Shown: positions 9,417-19,105 of the stretch, piece after piece
How the letters are laid out: each line of letters starts with the position of its first letter
Position numbering within the stretch: position 1 is the first letter of the stretch
Translations under genes and position numbers: made by a program
Notes under the pieces: generated by a model
Databases searched by the model: none
What the model was told of the DNA's origin: nothing
The model's input: the letters and a program-made list of their open reading frames with translations, nothing else
Assembly (NCBI GenBank): GCA_016281825.1
Contig: JAEEJI010000032.1
Span: 1-36,776 of the forward strand
DNA from: Muribaculaceae bacterium
Lineage (GTDB): Bacteria; Bacteroidota; Bacteroidia; Bacteroidales; Muribaculaceae
DNA length: 36,776 nucleotides
Direction: 5' to 3'

Positions 9417-12400
9417 ATGACAAGAAACAAACTATTTACTGCATTGGCCCTCGTGGTGGCTGCGTTCTGTGTATTTCCAGCCCACGCTGACCTGACAATC
9501 AAGGTACAAAAAGGCGGCGAGGCACCATATCTGTATGCCTGGGATAACGAGGGTACAAAGTTACTTGGAGATTTTCCTGGCACACAATTCACTGAGAAAG
9601 ATGGCAACTATTGGACAATGCCCGTGGAAGGGGTCACCCAGGTCAACATCATCCTGAGCATGGGCGAGGATGGTCCCCAAACCGCCGACTACCTAAATTT
9701 GACAGGTGTCAATGGCGTCATTTCACTGATGTATGATGGCGAGACCACCATGTTCGGTACCATGCCTCAATATAACTACTCGTCTAGTGAGGTTTATTTC
9801 AGTGTTCCTCCAACTTGGGGAACAACCTACGCCATAGCACGCACAACAGGTGGTGGTTATGAAGAAAAAGCCATGGAGGAAATAGGGACTGATGGAATGG
9901 GATTGAAAATTCTTAAGACTTCTTTCTCTCATTGGAATGATACCCCAAACACCATACAATTTAATGACCATTCCACTTACTCTGACCAGATTTCATATCA
10001 ATCTGGCGGCTATTACAACACCAGCAAGGCCGTTGCTCGATTTATGGGATTAAATGCAACCACCTTTCCTGACGAGAACTTCCGCAAAGCCATCAAGGCT
10101 AGCACGGGCATGACCAGCGACGTGTTTACTCCTTCGTCAATCACCTATCTGGATGTAAGCAATAGCGGAATATCAAACATAACTGGTATCGAGCTGTTCA
10201 CAAACCTGAAGACCCTTTTGGCCAGCAACAATTCGCTTTCGTTTGCCAATTTGCAACACAATCTGAATCTTGAGGTATTAGACTTGAGTTATAATTCTAC
10301 ACTACTAACCACCTACACTGACGCCTCCCAAGTAACAGGGAATGGTAGAATCTTTATTAGGAACTGCACAGGACTTACAGATTTTTATTTAAATAATTGC
10401 AATTTCAACGCTATTGGTGTTGGCACACTGACAAATCTTAAAAAACTGATTGTCTCTAACAACACCCCGCTAGACTATGTTACTTCTATCAATAGCTGCA
10501 CAAAACTAGAGCACCTCGAAATAGCAAACTGTGGCATTACTAGTAATAATGATGCGTTAGGTTCAGACAAATTTGGTGCATTGACAAGCCTTAAATACTT
10601 GGACGCATCAGATAATTCCAACCTTGATGTGGTCTATTTGACAAATAAAACTAATCTTGAAACATTGATTCTAAATGGTGACACCAAATTGAGGACAGCA
10701 ACAGATAATATACTTCAAGGTCTCTCAAGTCTAACCAACCTCAAACATGTGGAGTTTAACGGAGTGGACTTGAGCACTAAAAATTTTATTGGTTCTGAGT
10801 CTGATGCCGGTCGCCTCACTGCATCCCGCGGTTCTTTGGAATATCTCGACATAAGCAATGATAATTGCTTCACGCCTGATGTCTATGGCTACACGGCACT
10901 GAAGACCTTGAAGATTGGCGGCAATTACAACATCACTTCGTTTAAAATTAACAGTTGCACCGCGCTTGAAGAAGTGGATGTGACTGGCAACACCGCGATG
11001 ACGAAATTGACGCTGAACAATGATGGTCTTTCAAATTCCAATATTCCTACCCTCACTGGCTTGAGTAGCTGCACATCATTAGCTGCATTGGACTTAAGCT
11101 ACAATGCATTCACTAGTGTCCCGTCACTTGTTTTACCCGCAAGTTGCACCTCTTTATATTTAAACAGCAATCAGCTGACTGGTTTTGAGGTGCCTAGCGG
11201 ATCATCGGTGCAATTCTTGTATGCAGAAAACAATGGGTTCTCGGGGGCTCTGGAACTGACCAGTGAGAGCGTTCCTACGCTGAAGGGTCTTGACCTTGGC
11301 AATAACGGCATAACTAGTTTCATAGCCACAGGCACTGGACTGTCGGCACTGATGCTGGGCAACAACCCAACAATGACTACCTTGGAGTTGCATGGCAACA
11401 ACAACCTGACTTGCACCACCGCCAACGAAGCAATGAGTGACGGCAGCGGTCTTTATTTGCTGGGTAATACTGCCCTTGAAACCATCGATCTGAGCAACAG
11501 TTCGTTTAACCAGATTGGTGCCGATGCGGCCCTAAATGGTCTCGTCAACGTGAAATCCCTCAATGGCAGTCACAACAAGTTCACAACCTTTACCAACTCG
11601 AACTACGACAATGGTGTACGCCTTGCTAGTTATGTTGCCGGCAAGTCTAGCCTCGAGCACCTTACCGGCCTTGAGCACCTCGACCTGAGCTACAATGAAC
11701 TTGCCGACTCTGTTCACCTATTCAGAAACACTAATTTGACATGGCTCGACGTGAGCCACAACAACGTTATCGGTCCGCTCGCCACTACCGATGCCGAGAA
11801 ACTCGCTATGAGATTGAAGAAGGCAGACCTATTGCGTAAGTATCACTGCAAAGACACACCTATCGGCATCAGTTGCACTGCAGCCACGCAAGCTACACTT
11901 AATGCCAACGAGGCCTTGACTCATCGCGCTTTCGACTTGCGTGACATTGATTTGCGCGACACGACCGGTCTGTTCCATCTGGACCTGAACTTTAACACCC
12001 AGCTCAAGTACCTAAACATCAGTGAGACCAACATCCACAACACTGCTGCCGGATGGTGGTATATGGATCCCGGATGGGAATACGGCACTGGTGGATGGTA
12101 TTCCTATGTAGACCCTGCTCATCCTGGCACCAAGTCTCCAGCTAATGGCAGTACACGCCATCATTTCGTATGGCTGAAGACTTGCGGGCATCTGGAGGAG
12201 TTCCACGCAGATAACAATAACATGCAGTCACTGGGAGTGAACACTTCGCCCTATTTGCACACCATCACTGCCAAAGGAATGTATGGCGACTGCTATTTTA
12301 TGCGAGATGCTGGTTCATCGTCCAACCCTAATTGTTTAACTGAGAGAGGCAACATCACCATTTCTGGCCAAGTGGTGACCTATTCTCGCACCGTCTACAG

Positions 12401-14012
12401 TACAAATGAGGATGGGACACTGACTGGCACAATCTACTACAAAGACGCTAATGGAGTGGAAGGCGGCACTAACTACTACACCAACGCTGTCAAATGGTAT
12501 GATGTGAGCAATAGCGGCTACTATATCGTAAGAACAGCCAACGGCGTGAACCTAGAGCATCTGGATGTGAGCGGCAATCACCTCTCAGAACTCAAAGTGT
12601 CAGGCAACACAAAACTGCAATATGTCGACACCGAGAACAATGACCGGCTGACCTATGTTGACGCCAACGACCTGCCCGACCTCACCACGCTGAAGGTTGC
12701 CGACAATCCACTGCTTGAAAAACTTTATGCCGACAACGACCCGTCACTGCCTGGCATTAGCGGGCTGGAAGAGTGCACGGCACTCAAGTACCTGCATGTT
12801 CAGAACGACGGCTTGCTGGGAAAGAACAACTTTAATGTGCAGGCCAACACCAACCTGCAATCGTTGTTGGCATCCAGTTGCAATCTGCCAGGTGAACTAA
12901 AGGTAAGTCAGTGCGCCAACCTGGACACGCTTAGCGTGCATAACAATCAACTCACCAAGCTTGATGTAAGTAGTTTACAGAACATGCACTGGCTGAATTG
13001 CTACAACAACACGGGCATCACCGAACTAAACGTAGCTGCCAGCACAGGCATGACGCATCTGGACCTGCACAACTGCAGCACTATCGACCTGGCCTTGGAA
13101 AGCAACACGGCACTGAAGTATTTTGACTGCGACAACAACAAGATTCGTGAGTTGACCTTTGCCGATGCTGCCGCCATAGACACGATTCATGCAAACAGTA
13201 ATAACCTGTTCCAGATTAACCTCAGCGGCCCTCATGGCAGTCTGAAAGACCTGCAGTTTGAGAACAACCACATCAATGGCATCGACCTGACTGGCTGCAA
13301 TGCCAATGTTCTCACCAACATCCAGGATGCGAACAATGGCCGCACTATCCCTGCTAATTCGGTGACATTCTATGTGAAGGATGCGAACAATCAGCCAGAG
13401 ATGCGCAGGATGTATTACTTCCAGCTCATAGAAAGTGCTGAGGACAATGGTGGCGGTTTCTTCTTGAATGACCAATACTGTAGCGAAGACGCCGTGTCGA
13501 ACGCCGAGGAAAACATTTTTGGCCGTGGTGAAAACAAAAAGACATTGGCTGGTGATGGTGTGAACCTTGACAAGATTACTTGGAACGAGCAACCCTTCGT
13601 AGGAACTCGCGAGCGCCGCACACGTGCCGAAGATTTGGGCTTGACTGCCGACAAGGTGATTGGCACAATTGTGGTACTGAGCCCCACTAGTGTAACTGAC
13701 GATGTGGCCAGCGGCACTGAGACCTATAAGTACGACAACGGCATTAGCGAGAGCGAATTCTACCTGAACTGGACAGCCAGCAGCGACGCCACCGTCATCA
13801 CCGAGCTTGACGACTTGGCAATCAGTAGCTTGCAAGTCGTGGGTGGCACGGGATGCATCACTGTGACTGCGGCACAGACATTGCCAGTGACAGTGGTTGA
13901 CCTGTCGGGCCGGGTGGTCACACAGCGCGTCGTGGAGGCAGGCACGACTGTCATCGACGGTCTGCAACCGGGCATCTACATCGTTGCCGGCCAGAAAGTC
14001 GTTGTGAAATAA
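9417..14012 (+). CDS. Large secreted leucine-rich repeat protein with T9SS type A-like C-terminal domain and CBM-like N-terminal module
   Basis: Signal peptide; ADLTIKVQKGGEAPYLYAWDNEGTKLLGDFPGTQ starch-binding-like module; many LRRs (LEHLDVSGNHLSELKVSGNTKLQYV); C-terminus LPVTVVDLSGRVVTQRVVEAGTTVIDGLQPGIYIVAGQKVVVK. Confidence 0.85.
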   Translation: MTRNKLFTALALVVAAFCVFPAHADLTIKVQKGGEAPYLYAWDNEGTKLLGDFPGTQFTEKDGNYWTMPVEGVTQVNIILSMGEDGPQTADYLNLTGVNGVISLMYDGETTMFGTMPQYNYSSSEVYFSVPPTWGTTYAIARTTGGGYEEKAMEEIGTDGMGLKILKTSFSHWNDTPNTIQFNDHSTYSDQISYQSGGYYNTSKAVARFMGLNATTFPDENFRKAIKASTGMTSDVFTPSSITYLDVSNSGISNITGIELFTNLKTLLASNNSLSFANLQHNLNLEVLDLSYNSTLLTTYTDASQVTGNGRIFIRNCTGLTDFYLNNCNFNAIGVGTLTNLKKLIVSNNTPLDYVTSINSCTKLEHLEIANCGITSNNDALGSDKFGALTSLKYLDASDNSNLDVVYLTNKTNLETLILNGDTKLRTATDNILQGLSSLTNLKHVEFNGVDLSTKNFIGSESDAGRLTASRGSLEYLDISNDNCFTPDVYGYTALKTLKIGGNYNITSFKINSCTALEEVDVTGNTAMTKLTLNNDGLSNSNIPTLTGLSSCTSLAALDLSYNAFTSVPSLVLPASCTSLYLNSNQLTGFEVPSGSSVQFLYAENNGFSGALELTSESVPTLKGLDLGNNGITSFIATGTGLSALMLGNNPTMTTLELHGNNNLTCTTANEAMSDGSGLYLLGNTALETIDLSNSSFNQIGADAALNGLVNVKSLNGSHNKFTTFTNSNYDNGVRLASYVAGKSSLEHLTGLEHLDLSYNELADSVHLFRNTNLTWLDVSHNNVIGPLATTDAEKLAMRLKKADLLRKYHCKDTPIGISCTAATQATLNANEALTHRAFDLRDIDLRDTTGLFHLDLNFNTQLKYLNISETNIHNTAAGWWYMDPGWEYGTGGWYSYVDPAHPGTKSPANGSTRHHFVWLKTCGHLEEFHADNNNMQSLGVNTSPYLHTITAKGMYGDCYFMRDAGSSSNPNCLTERGNITISGQVVTYSRTVYSTNEDGTLTGTIYYKDANGVEGGTNYYTNAVKWYDVSNSGYYIVRTANGVNLEHLDVSGNHLSELKVSGNTKLQYVDTENNDRLTYVDANDLPDLTTLKVADNPLLEKLYADNDPSLPGISGLEECTALKYLHVQNDGLLGKNNFNVQANTNLQSLLASSCNLPGELKVSQCANLDTLSVHNNQLTKLDVSSLQNMHWLNCYNNTGITELNVAASTGMTHLDLHNCSTIDLALESNTALKYFDCDNNKIRELTFADAAAIDTIHANSNNLFQINLSGPHGSLKDLQFENNHINGIDLTGCNANVLTNIQDANNGRTIPANSVTFYVKDANNQPEMRRMYYFQLIESAEDNGGGFFLNDQYCSEDAVSNAEENIFGRGENKKTLAGDGVNLDKITWNEQPFVGTRERRTRAEDLGLTADKVIGTIVVLSPTSVTDDVASGTETYKYDNGISESEFYLNWTASSDATVITELDDLAISSLQVVGGTGCITVTAAQTLPVTVVDLSGRVVTQRVVEAGTTVIDGLQPGIYIVAGQKVVVK

Positions 14013-14018
14013 GGATAA

Positions 14019-14039
14019 AAATTAGAATTAAGAATTAAG
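14019..14039. repeat. 7-bp tandem repeat array (3 units, AATTAAG)
   Basis: aaattag aattaag aattaag. Confidence 0.8.
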
Positions 14040-14068
14040 CCGCTTTTCCCTGGTGGAAAGCGGCTTTT
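14037..14068. terminator. Bidirectional terminator between LRR gene and NUDIX gene
   Basis: Perfect 10-bp stem aagccgcttt / aaagcggctt (14037-14046 / 14057-14066) followed by tt. Confidence 0.75.
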
Positions 14069-14069
14069 A

Positions 14070-14627
14070 TTATGCATTGTGCATTGAAGAAGGATGCTCG
14101 GCGAAGTATCGCCAGAGGGGCGCTGCCATGAGGGCTTGTAGCATCTGGTTGTTGCGTAACATGTCGTGAACCTGTTGGCGTGACATGAGCAAGACCTCAA
14201 TGTCTTCGGTTGGCTCCAGCGCTTGATCGGCGAGGCGCTGAACACCTTCGGCAAGGAAGCAGTGTGTGATGTTATCGCAGATGCTGGGATTCTGCCCGAT
14301 GGTGAGAATCTCGGTCCACGTGCCTCCGCCGTAGCCCGTCTCCTCAAGGAGTTCACGTCGTGCGCTCTGCTCGGGCGTCTCACCTTCCTCACTGACACCG
14401 GCACAGAGTTCGATGAGTACCTGGTCCATGGCGTGGCGGTACTGACGTATCATGACGAACTGGTCGTCGGTCGTGATGGCGATGACGTTGACCCAGTCGG
14501 GGTACTCGAGCACGTAGTGCTCGGGGTGAATGACTCCGTTAGGCAGTTGCACGCGGTCAACGCGTGCTGTGAGCCATGGCCGCTGGATGATGTAGCGGCT
14601 CTCGAGTGTGGTCCATTTTTTGATCAT
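14070..14627 (-). CDS. NUDIX hydrolase (ADP-ribose pyrophosphatase-like)
   Basis: GVSEEGETPEQSARRELLEETGYGGGT NUDIX box. Start placed at MIKKWTTLESRYI (14627) rather than the longer ORF at 14762, which runs into the divergent upxY-like promoter. Confidence 0.85.
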   Translation of the reverse strand: MIKKWTTLESRYIIQRPWLTARVDRVQLPNGVIHPEHYVLEYPDWVNVIAITTDDQFVMIRQYRHAMDQVLIELCAGVSEEGETPEQSARRELLEETGYGGGTWTEILTIGQNPSICDNITHCFLAEGVQRLADQALEPTEDIEVLLMSRQQVHDMLRNNQMLQALMAAPLWRYFAEHPSSMHNA

Positions 14628-14732
14628 CTTTGCTGCTTTTGGTACGAGCCGTGGCTCGCAATACACTGACATGTTCCTGAGAGGCTTCCCTTTTTTAACG
14701 TGGTGGATTAGGGAATATTGCGAAAAAAATAG

Positions 14733-14740
14733 TAACTTTG
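14733..14740 (+). promoter_or_regulatory. -7 box (TAACTTTG) for upxY-like gene
   Basis: TAnnTTTG match only 6 nt upstream of ATG 14747. Confidence 0.55.
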
Positions 14741-14746
14741 CGGGCA

Positions 14747-15304
14747 ATGGAGGAGAAGGCACCGAATAAAGACATAGCAGAGGAGGCGGTATGGTATGCG
14801 TTGCGTGTGACCTACTGCCGTGAGATGCGTGTGAAAGCCGAACTAGATGGCCTTGGCATCCGCAACTTTGTGCCCATGCAGGTGAAGGGAGTGGTGCGTG
14901 GCGGGAAGCTAGTGAAGCGGCTTGTTCCGTCGGTGCATAACCTAATTTTCGTTTTCATCGAGCCATCGCGGATGAAGGAGTACAAAGCGTCGACTGCCTT
15001 GCCCGTACGGTATATCATGCGACAGGAGAGCAATGGTCGGCGCGAGCCAGTGACGGTGCCACAGCGACAGATGGACAGCTTTATCGCAGTGGCAGGCACG
15101 CACGACGAGCAGTTACTATACCTTACTCCAAAGCCTGGTGATTTCAGCCAGGGCGACCGTGTGCGCATCTTGGGCGGCCCGTTTGAGGGCGCCGAAGGTG
15201 TATTTGTTCGGGTGAAGGGTGACCGTCGCGTTGTCGTTTCTATTGAGGGTGTGGTAGCTGTGGCGACGACCTATGTGCATCCGTCGTTGCTGGAGAAGAT
15301 CTGA
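14747..15304 (+). CDS. UpxY-family transcription antiterminator (NusG-like)
   Basis: WYALRVTYCREMRVKAELDGLGIRNFVPM (NGN) and GDFSQGDRVRILGGPFEGAEGVFVRVKGDRRVVVSIEGVVAVATTYV (KOW). Confidence 0.8.
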   Translation: MEEKAPNKDIAEEAVWYALRVTYCREMRVKAELDGLGIRNFVPMQVKGVVRGGKLVKRLVPSVHNLIFVFIEPSRMKEYKASTALPVRYIMRQESNGRREPVTVPQRQMDSFIAVAGTHDEQLLYLTPKPGDFSQGDRVRILGGPFEGAEGVFVRVKGDRRVVVSIEGVVAVATTYVHPSLLEKI

Positions 15305-15362
15305 TGGCGCCGGCCGAACCATCGCCCCTATAACACTATCCTTTGGTGTATATACAACAAAT

Positions 15363-15389
15363 GCCGTTGTGACTTGTGGTCACGACGGC
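15363..15389. terminator. Terminator-like hairpin between upxY-like gene and rpmH
   Basis: 11-bp stem gccgttgtgac / gtcacgacggc (one T.G wobble), loop ttgtg. T-tract is poor. Confidence 0.5.
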
Positions 15390-15435
15390 TTGCTGCATTG
15401 TTGCCCGGCGTTGCGGGCAGGATGTCTGCGACTGA

Positions 15436-15588
15436 TTACTTGTAAACGCTGTCGCTGACAGTGAGGCTGTAACGACCCTTGGCGCGACGGCGTGCGAGCA
15501 CCTTGCGACCATCCTTGGTCTTCATACGAGCACGGAAGCCGTGCTTGTGAGCCTTCTTGAGGTTCGAGGGTTGGAATGTACGTTTCAT
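15436..15588 (-). CDS. rpmH: 50S ribosomal protein L34
   Basis: Reverse-strand translation [50 protein letters not shown] (50 aa). Missing from the ORF track because of its length. Confidence 0.97.
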   Translation of the reverse strand: MKRTFQPSNLKKAHKHGFRARMKTKDGRKVLARRRAKGRYSLTVSDSVYK

Positions 15589-15847
15589 TTTCTATCTTAA
15601 AATTTGATTTGTTTTCGTTCGTGCGAAAAAAGCGGTGCAAAATTACTGCTAATTTTCTAAACACACAAGTATGAGGCAAAAAAAGAAAGATTTTTTTTGA
15701 TTTCTTCATGATTTTGAGTCCCTTTAGCCTCTCCGAAGATACCCTCGCGCGGAAAAGCGCAAATAAATTTGGCTTTTCGCTCACTTATTCGTACCTTTGC
15801 AGCGTTTTTCGGAAATTACACATTAATAATATAAAACAAGCACTTTT

Positions 15848-16411
15848 ATGATTAACGCTCAAGACATCAAAAACGGTACTTGCATCCGCCTTGACGGCGA
15901 CCTGTACTTCTGCATCGAGTTCCTTCACGTGAAGCCCGGCAAGGGTAACACCTTCATGCGCACCAAGCTGAAAAACGTGGTTGACGGCCGCGTTTTGGAG
16001 CGCCGTTTCAACATCGGCGAGAAGCTTGAGGACGTCCGTGTGGAGCGCCGCCCCTATCAGTACCTGTACATGGACGGTGAGGACGCCATCTTCATGAACC
16101 AGGAGACCTATGAGCAGATCCCCATCGCCAAGGAGTTGATTACCGGTGCCGACTACATGAAGGAGAGCGACATCGTTGAGGTGGTCAGTGACGCTTCGAC
16201 CGAGACGATTCTGTTCGCCGAGATGCCCATCAAGACCAAACTGAAGATTACTTACACTGAGCCTGGTGTGAAGGGTGACACTGCAACCAACACGCTGAAG
16301 CCCGCCACTGTCGAGACCGGCGCTACGGTGCGTGTTCCTCTGTTCTGCAACGAGGGCGAGATTATCGAGGTCGACACCCGCGACGGCAGCTATCAAGGCC
16401 GCGTGCGTTAA
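15848..16411 (+). CDS. efp: Elongation factor P
   Basis: [43 protein letters not shown] and C-terminal [24 protein letters not shown] -7 box at 15792-15799. Confidence 0.95.
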   Translation: MINAQDIKNGTCIRLDGDLYFCIEFLHVKPGKGNTFMRTKLKNVVDGRVLERRFNIGEKLEDVRVERRPYQYLYMDGEDAIFMNQETYEQIPIAKELITGADYMKESDIVEVVSDASTETILFAEMPIKTKLKITYTEPGVKGDTATNTLKPATVETGATVRVPLFCNEGEIIEVDTRDGSYQGRVR

Positions 16412-16438
16412 CCGCGAATAACGCAAAGATTTGTTATA

Positions 16439-16471
16439 CTGCCCTACAGAGATGTAGGGCAGTTTTTTTTT
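16439..16471 (+). terminator. Intrinsic terminator of efp
   Basis: ctgccctaca-gaga-tgtagggcag followed by nine T. Confidence 0.92.
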
Positions 16472-16476
16472 GCGGA

Positions 16477-16494
16477 CTAGATAAACTAGACTTG
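16477..16494. repeat. 9-bp tandem repeat (2 units of CTAGANNNN)
   Basis: ctagataaa ctagacttg. Confidence 0.75.
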
Positions 16495-16495
16495 T

Positions 16496-16516
16496 TATTC
16501 TTAATTCTTAATTCTT
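16496..16516. repeat. 7-bp tandem repeat array (3 units, AATTCTT)
   Basis: tattctt aattctt aattctt. Confidence 0.85.
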
Positions 16517-16621
16517 AATTTGATTGTGGGTTGTTAATAATGTGTGGATATCTTTTGAGAGGGTGATGGGTGTTGAATGAAAGAGAAGCATTAACTTTGC
16601 ACACCCAAATTAAAGAATAAT

Positions 16622-18166
16622 ATGGCAGAAGACAGACAATACCGCCGCCGTCCGCAACACGAGAGCGAGCTCGTGAGCGAGTTTGGCAAGCTCCAGCCCC
16701 AAGACCTTCAGATTGAGGAGGCCGTGTTGGGAGCCGTGATGCTCGAGAAGGATGCTTACAGCGTGATCAGCGACATCCTAAAACCCGAGAGTTTCTACGA
16801 CAACGCCAACCAGAAAATTTACCAGGCGATTGTGTCGCTTGGTGCGAAGCAGCGTCCCATTGACATGCTCACGGTGACCGACCAGTTGCGTGCCGACGGC
16901 ACGCTTGAAGAGGTGGGCGGCCCGCTGCGCATCAGCGAGTTGACCGGTCGCGTGTCAAGTGCGGCAAACATCGAGTTCCACGCTCGTATCGTGGCGCAGA
17001 AGTATATCGCGCGCGAACTGATTCGCTTCAGCAGCATGGTCCAGCAGAAAGCCTTTGACGAGTCGATTGACGTGTACGATCTGATGCAAGAGGCCGAGGG
17101 CGGTTTGTTTGAGATTTCCAAAAACACGCTCAAACGCGATGTTGTTCAGATTGACCCTATAATCAGTGAGGCACTCAAGAAAATTCAGGAGGCGTCGAAC
17201 AGCGAGAGCGGTTTGAGCGGTCTACAGACGGGCTTCCACGAGTTGGACAAGAAGACGAGCGGTTGGCAGAACAGCGACCTTGTGATCATTGCCGCACGCC
17301 CTGCCATGGGTAAGACGGCGTTTGTACTATCGATGGCAAAGAACATGGCAGTTGACTTCTCGATTCCGACAGCGATTTTCTCGCTTGAGATGAGCAACCT
17401 GCAGTTGGTGAACCGCCTGATCAGCAATGTGTGCGAACTGGAGAGCGAGAAAATCAAGAGCGGCCAGTTGTCTCAGCCCGAGTGGGACAATCTGATGGCC
17501 CGCACCAAGCGGTTGTATTCTGCCCCGCTGTACGTTGATGACACCCCCTCGTTGTCGGTATTCGAGCTTCGCACAAAGGCTCGCCGCCTGGTTCGTGAGC
17601 ACGGCGTGAAAATCATCATCATCGATTACCTGCAGCTAATGAATGCGTCGGGCATGAAGTTCGGCAGCCGCGAGCAGGAGGTGAGCACGATTTCTCGCAG
17701 CTTGAAGGGTCTAGCCAAGGAGCTGAACATCCCCATCATCGCGTTGTCGCAGCTGAACCGTAGTGTGGAGACCCGTGACGACAAACACGGCAAACGCCCC
17801 CAGTTGAGCGACTTGCGCGAGAGCGGTGCCATTGAGCAGGATGCCGACATCGTATGCTTTATCCATCGCCCAGAGTACTATTACAAGAGTGGCCAAGATG
17901 CCGAGGGTAAGGACATCCGTGGCTTGGCGGAGTTTATCATCGCTAAACACCGCAGCGGTAGCGTTGGCGACGTGCAGATGCGTTTCCGCGGGCAGTTCGC
18001 TCGATTTGAGAACTGGGACGAGAGCTATAACTTGACGGGTGACACTGACAGTATCATACCGTCGAAGATGAACACACAGCCTGATGTTGATCCTGGTATG
18101 CCTACTCCTCCACCACCCAATGTAGACTTCTACCCTGACCACGACGAGCCAGGAGTGCCATTTTGA
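16622..18166 (+). CDS. dnaB: Replicative DNA helicase
   Basis: ARPAMGKTAFVLSMAKNMA, FSLEMSNLQLVNRL, IIIIDYLQLM, LSQLNRSVETR, LSDLRESGAIEQDAD; TAACTTTG -7 box at 16592-16599. No intein seen. Confidence 0.95.
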   Translation: MAEDRQYRRRPQHESELVSEFGKLQPQDLQIEEAVLGAVMLEKDAYSVISDILKPESFYDNANQKIYQAIVSLGAKQRPIDMLTVTDQLRADGTLEEVGGPLRISELTGRVSSAANIEFHARIVAQKYIARELIRFSSMVQQKAFDESIDVYDLMQEAEGGLFEISKNTLKRDVVQIDPIISEALKKIQEASNSESGLSGLQTGFHELDKKTSGWQNSDLVIIAARPAMGKTAFVLSMAKNMAVDFSIPTAIFSLEMSNLQLVNRLISNVCELESEKIKSGQLSQPEWDNLMARTKRLYSAPLYVDDTPSLSVFELRTKARRLVREHGVKIIIIDYLQLMNASGMKFGSREQEVSTISRSLKGLAKELNIPIIALSQLNRSVETRDDKHGKRPQLSDLRESGAIEQDADIVCFIHRPEYYYKSGQDAEGKDIRGLAEFIIAKHRSGSVGDVQMRFRGQFARFENWDESYNLTGDTDSIIPSKMNTQPDVDPGMPTPPPPNVDFYPDHDEPGVPF

Positions 18167-18168
18167 AC

Positions 18169-18203
18169 AATGCATAATTCATAATGCATAATGCACAATG
18201 CAT
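18169..18203. repeat. 7-bp tandem repeat array (5 units, AATNCAN)
   Basis: aatgcat-aattcat-aatgcat-aatgcac-aatgcat in exact 7-nt register. Confidence 0.9.
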
Positions 18204-18234
18204 GTGTCACACACTCCTCCGTCGCTTCGCGCCA

Positions 18235-18255
18235 CCTCCCCTAACTTAGGGGAGG
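18235..18255. repeat. Perfect 10-bp palindromic hairpin
   Basis: cctcccctaa-c-ttaggggagg. Confidence 0.85.
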
Positions 18256-18307
18256 ACTTTGTTGCAACATATCATGCAGCCAACAAGAGTATTAGCGAAC
18301 TCACGTT

Positions 18308-18377
18308 AACTATTAACTCTTAACTGTAAACTATTAACGCTTAACTATTAACTATCAACTGTAAACTATCAACTATC
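18308..18377. repeat. 7-bp tandem repeat array (10 units, mostly AACTNNN)
   Basis: aactatt aactctt aactgta aactatt aacgctt aactatt aactatc aactgta aactatc aactatc; last base is the first base of the radC stop codon. Confidence 0.92.
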
Positions 18378-19099
18378 TAGAGTGCTCCTTCGTCGTTGTA
18401 GCTGTAGTAGCGTCCTCCTCGGCACACAATGATGTGGTCGATGAGGTGCATGTCCATGGTGTTGCATGCAGCCGCGACTTTCTTGGTCAGTGTGTTGTCT
18501 TGCATGCTCGGACTTGCCGTGTCGCTGGGATGGTTGTGAGCGAGGATGATGGAGTCGGCCAAATGTTCGATGGCGGGTTTCATGACCATTTTGATGTCGG
18601 CCACGGTCATTGTGGTACCTCCTGCGCTGATGCGCTCCACGCCCAGCACTCGCTTGCTGCGGTTGAGCATGACAATCCATATTTCCTCGTGATCAAGCGC
18701 TCCCATCTTTGCCCACAGCAGGTCGTACGCGTCCTTACTGCAGGTGATTTGGTACTCGTCATCAAATCTCTCCAGCTGGTATCGCCGTGCCAGTTCGAGT
18801 GCCGCAAGGATTTCGATGGCCTTCACCTCTCCAATGCCGCGGTACTTTCTGACCAAGTCTTTGATGGAGTTTCGTGCCAGGTTGTAGTATTTCCCGGCAT
18901 GGTCATCGAGTATGCGTTGGCACAGTTCCAGCACATTCTCTCCTTGGCTTCCGCTTCCGATAATGAGTGCTAACAGGTCTCGGTCGTTGCATTGTTTGAA
19001 TCCAAACTGTTTGGCCTTCTCTCGTGGCCTGTCATCCTCGGCGACACACTGTTGCAGCGGTCTTGACCGCCGATATTCAACGTCATAATCCTGTATCAT
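18377..19099 (-). CDS. radC: RadC/JAB-domain DNA repair-like protein
   Basis: LALIIGSGSQGENVLELCQRIL, HhH-like YRGIGEVKAIEILAALELARR, JAMM-like ILAHNHPSDTASPSMQD. Confidence 0.9.
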   Translation of the reverse strand: MIQDYDVEYRRSRPLQQCVAEDDRPREKAKQFGFKQCNDRDLLALIIGSGSQGENVLELCQRILDDHAGKYYNLARNSIKDLVRKYRGIGEVKAIEILAALELARRYQLERFDDEYQITCSKDAYDLLWAKMGALDHEEIWIVMLNRSKRVLGVERISAGGTTMTVADIKMVMKPAIEHLADSIILAHNHPSDTASPSMQDNTLTKKVAAACNTMDMHLIDHIIVCRGGRYYSYNDEGAL

Positions 19100-19105
19100 A
19101 GTAAA

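Noticed and set aside
13026-13967. 313-aa antisense ORF opposite the LRR gene
   Set aside because: Low-complexity antisense shadow of the LRR coding sequence.
15380-15784. 134-aa minus ORF across rpmH
   Set aside because: Wrong frame; the real gene here is rpmH at 15436-15588.
15785-16426. 213-aa ORF opposite efp
   Set aside because: Complete overlap with efp and no recognisable motif.
18308-18377. CRISPR-like array from regular repeats
   Set aside because: Units are 7 bp with no spacers; a short tandem repeat, not CRISPR. No cas genes present.
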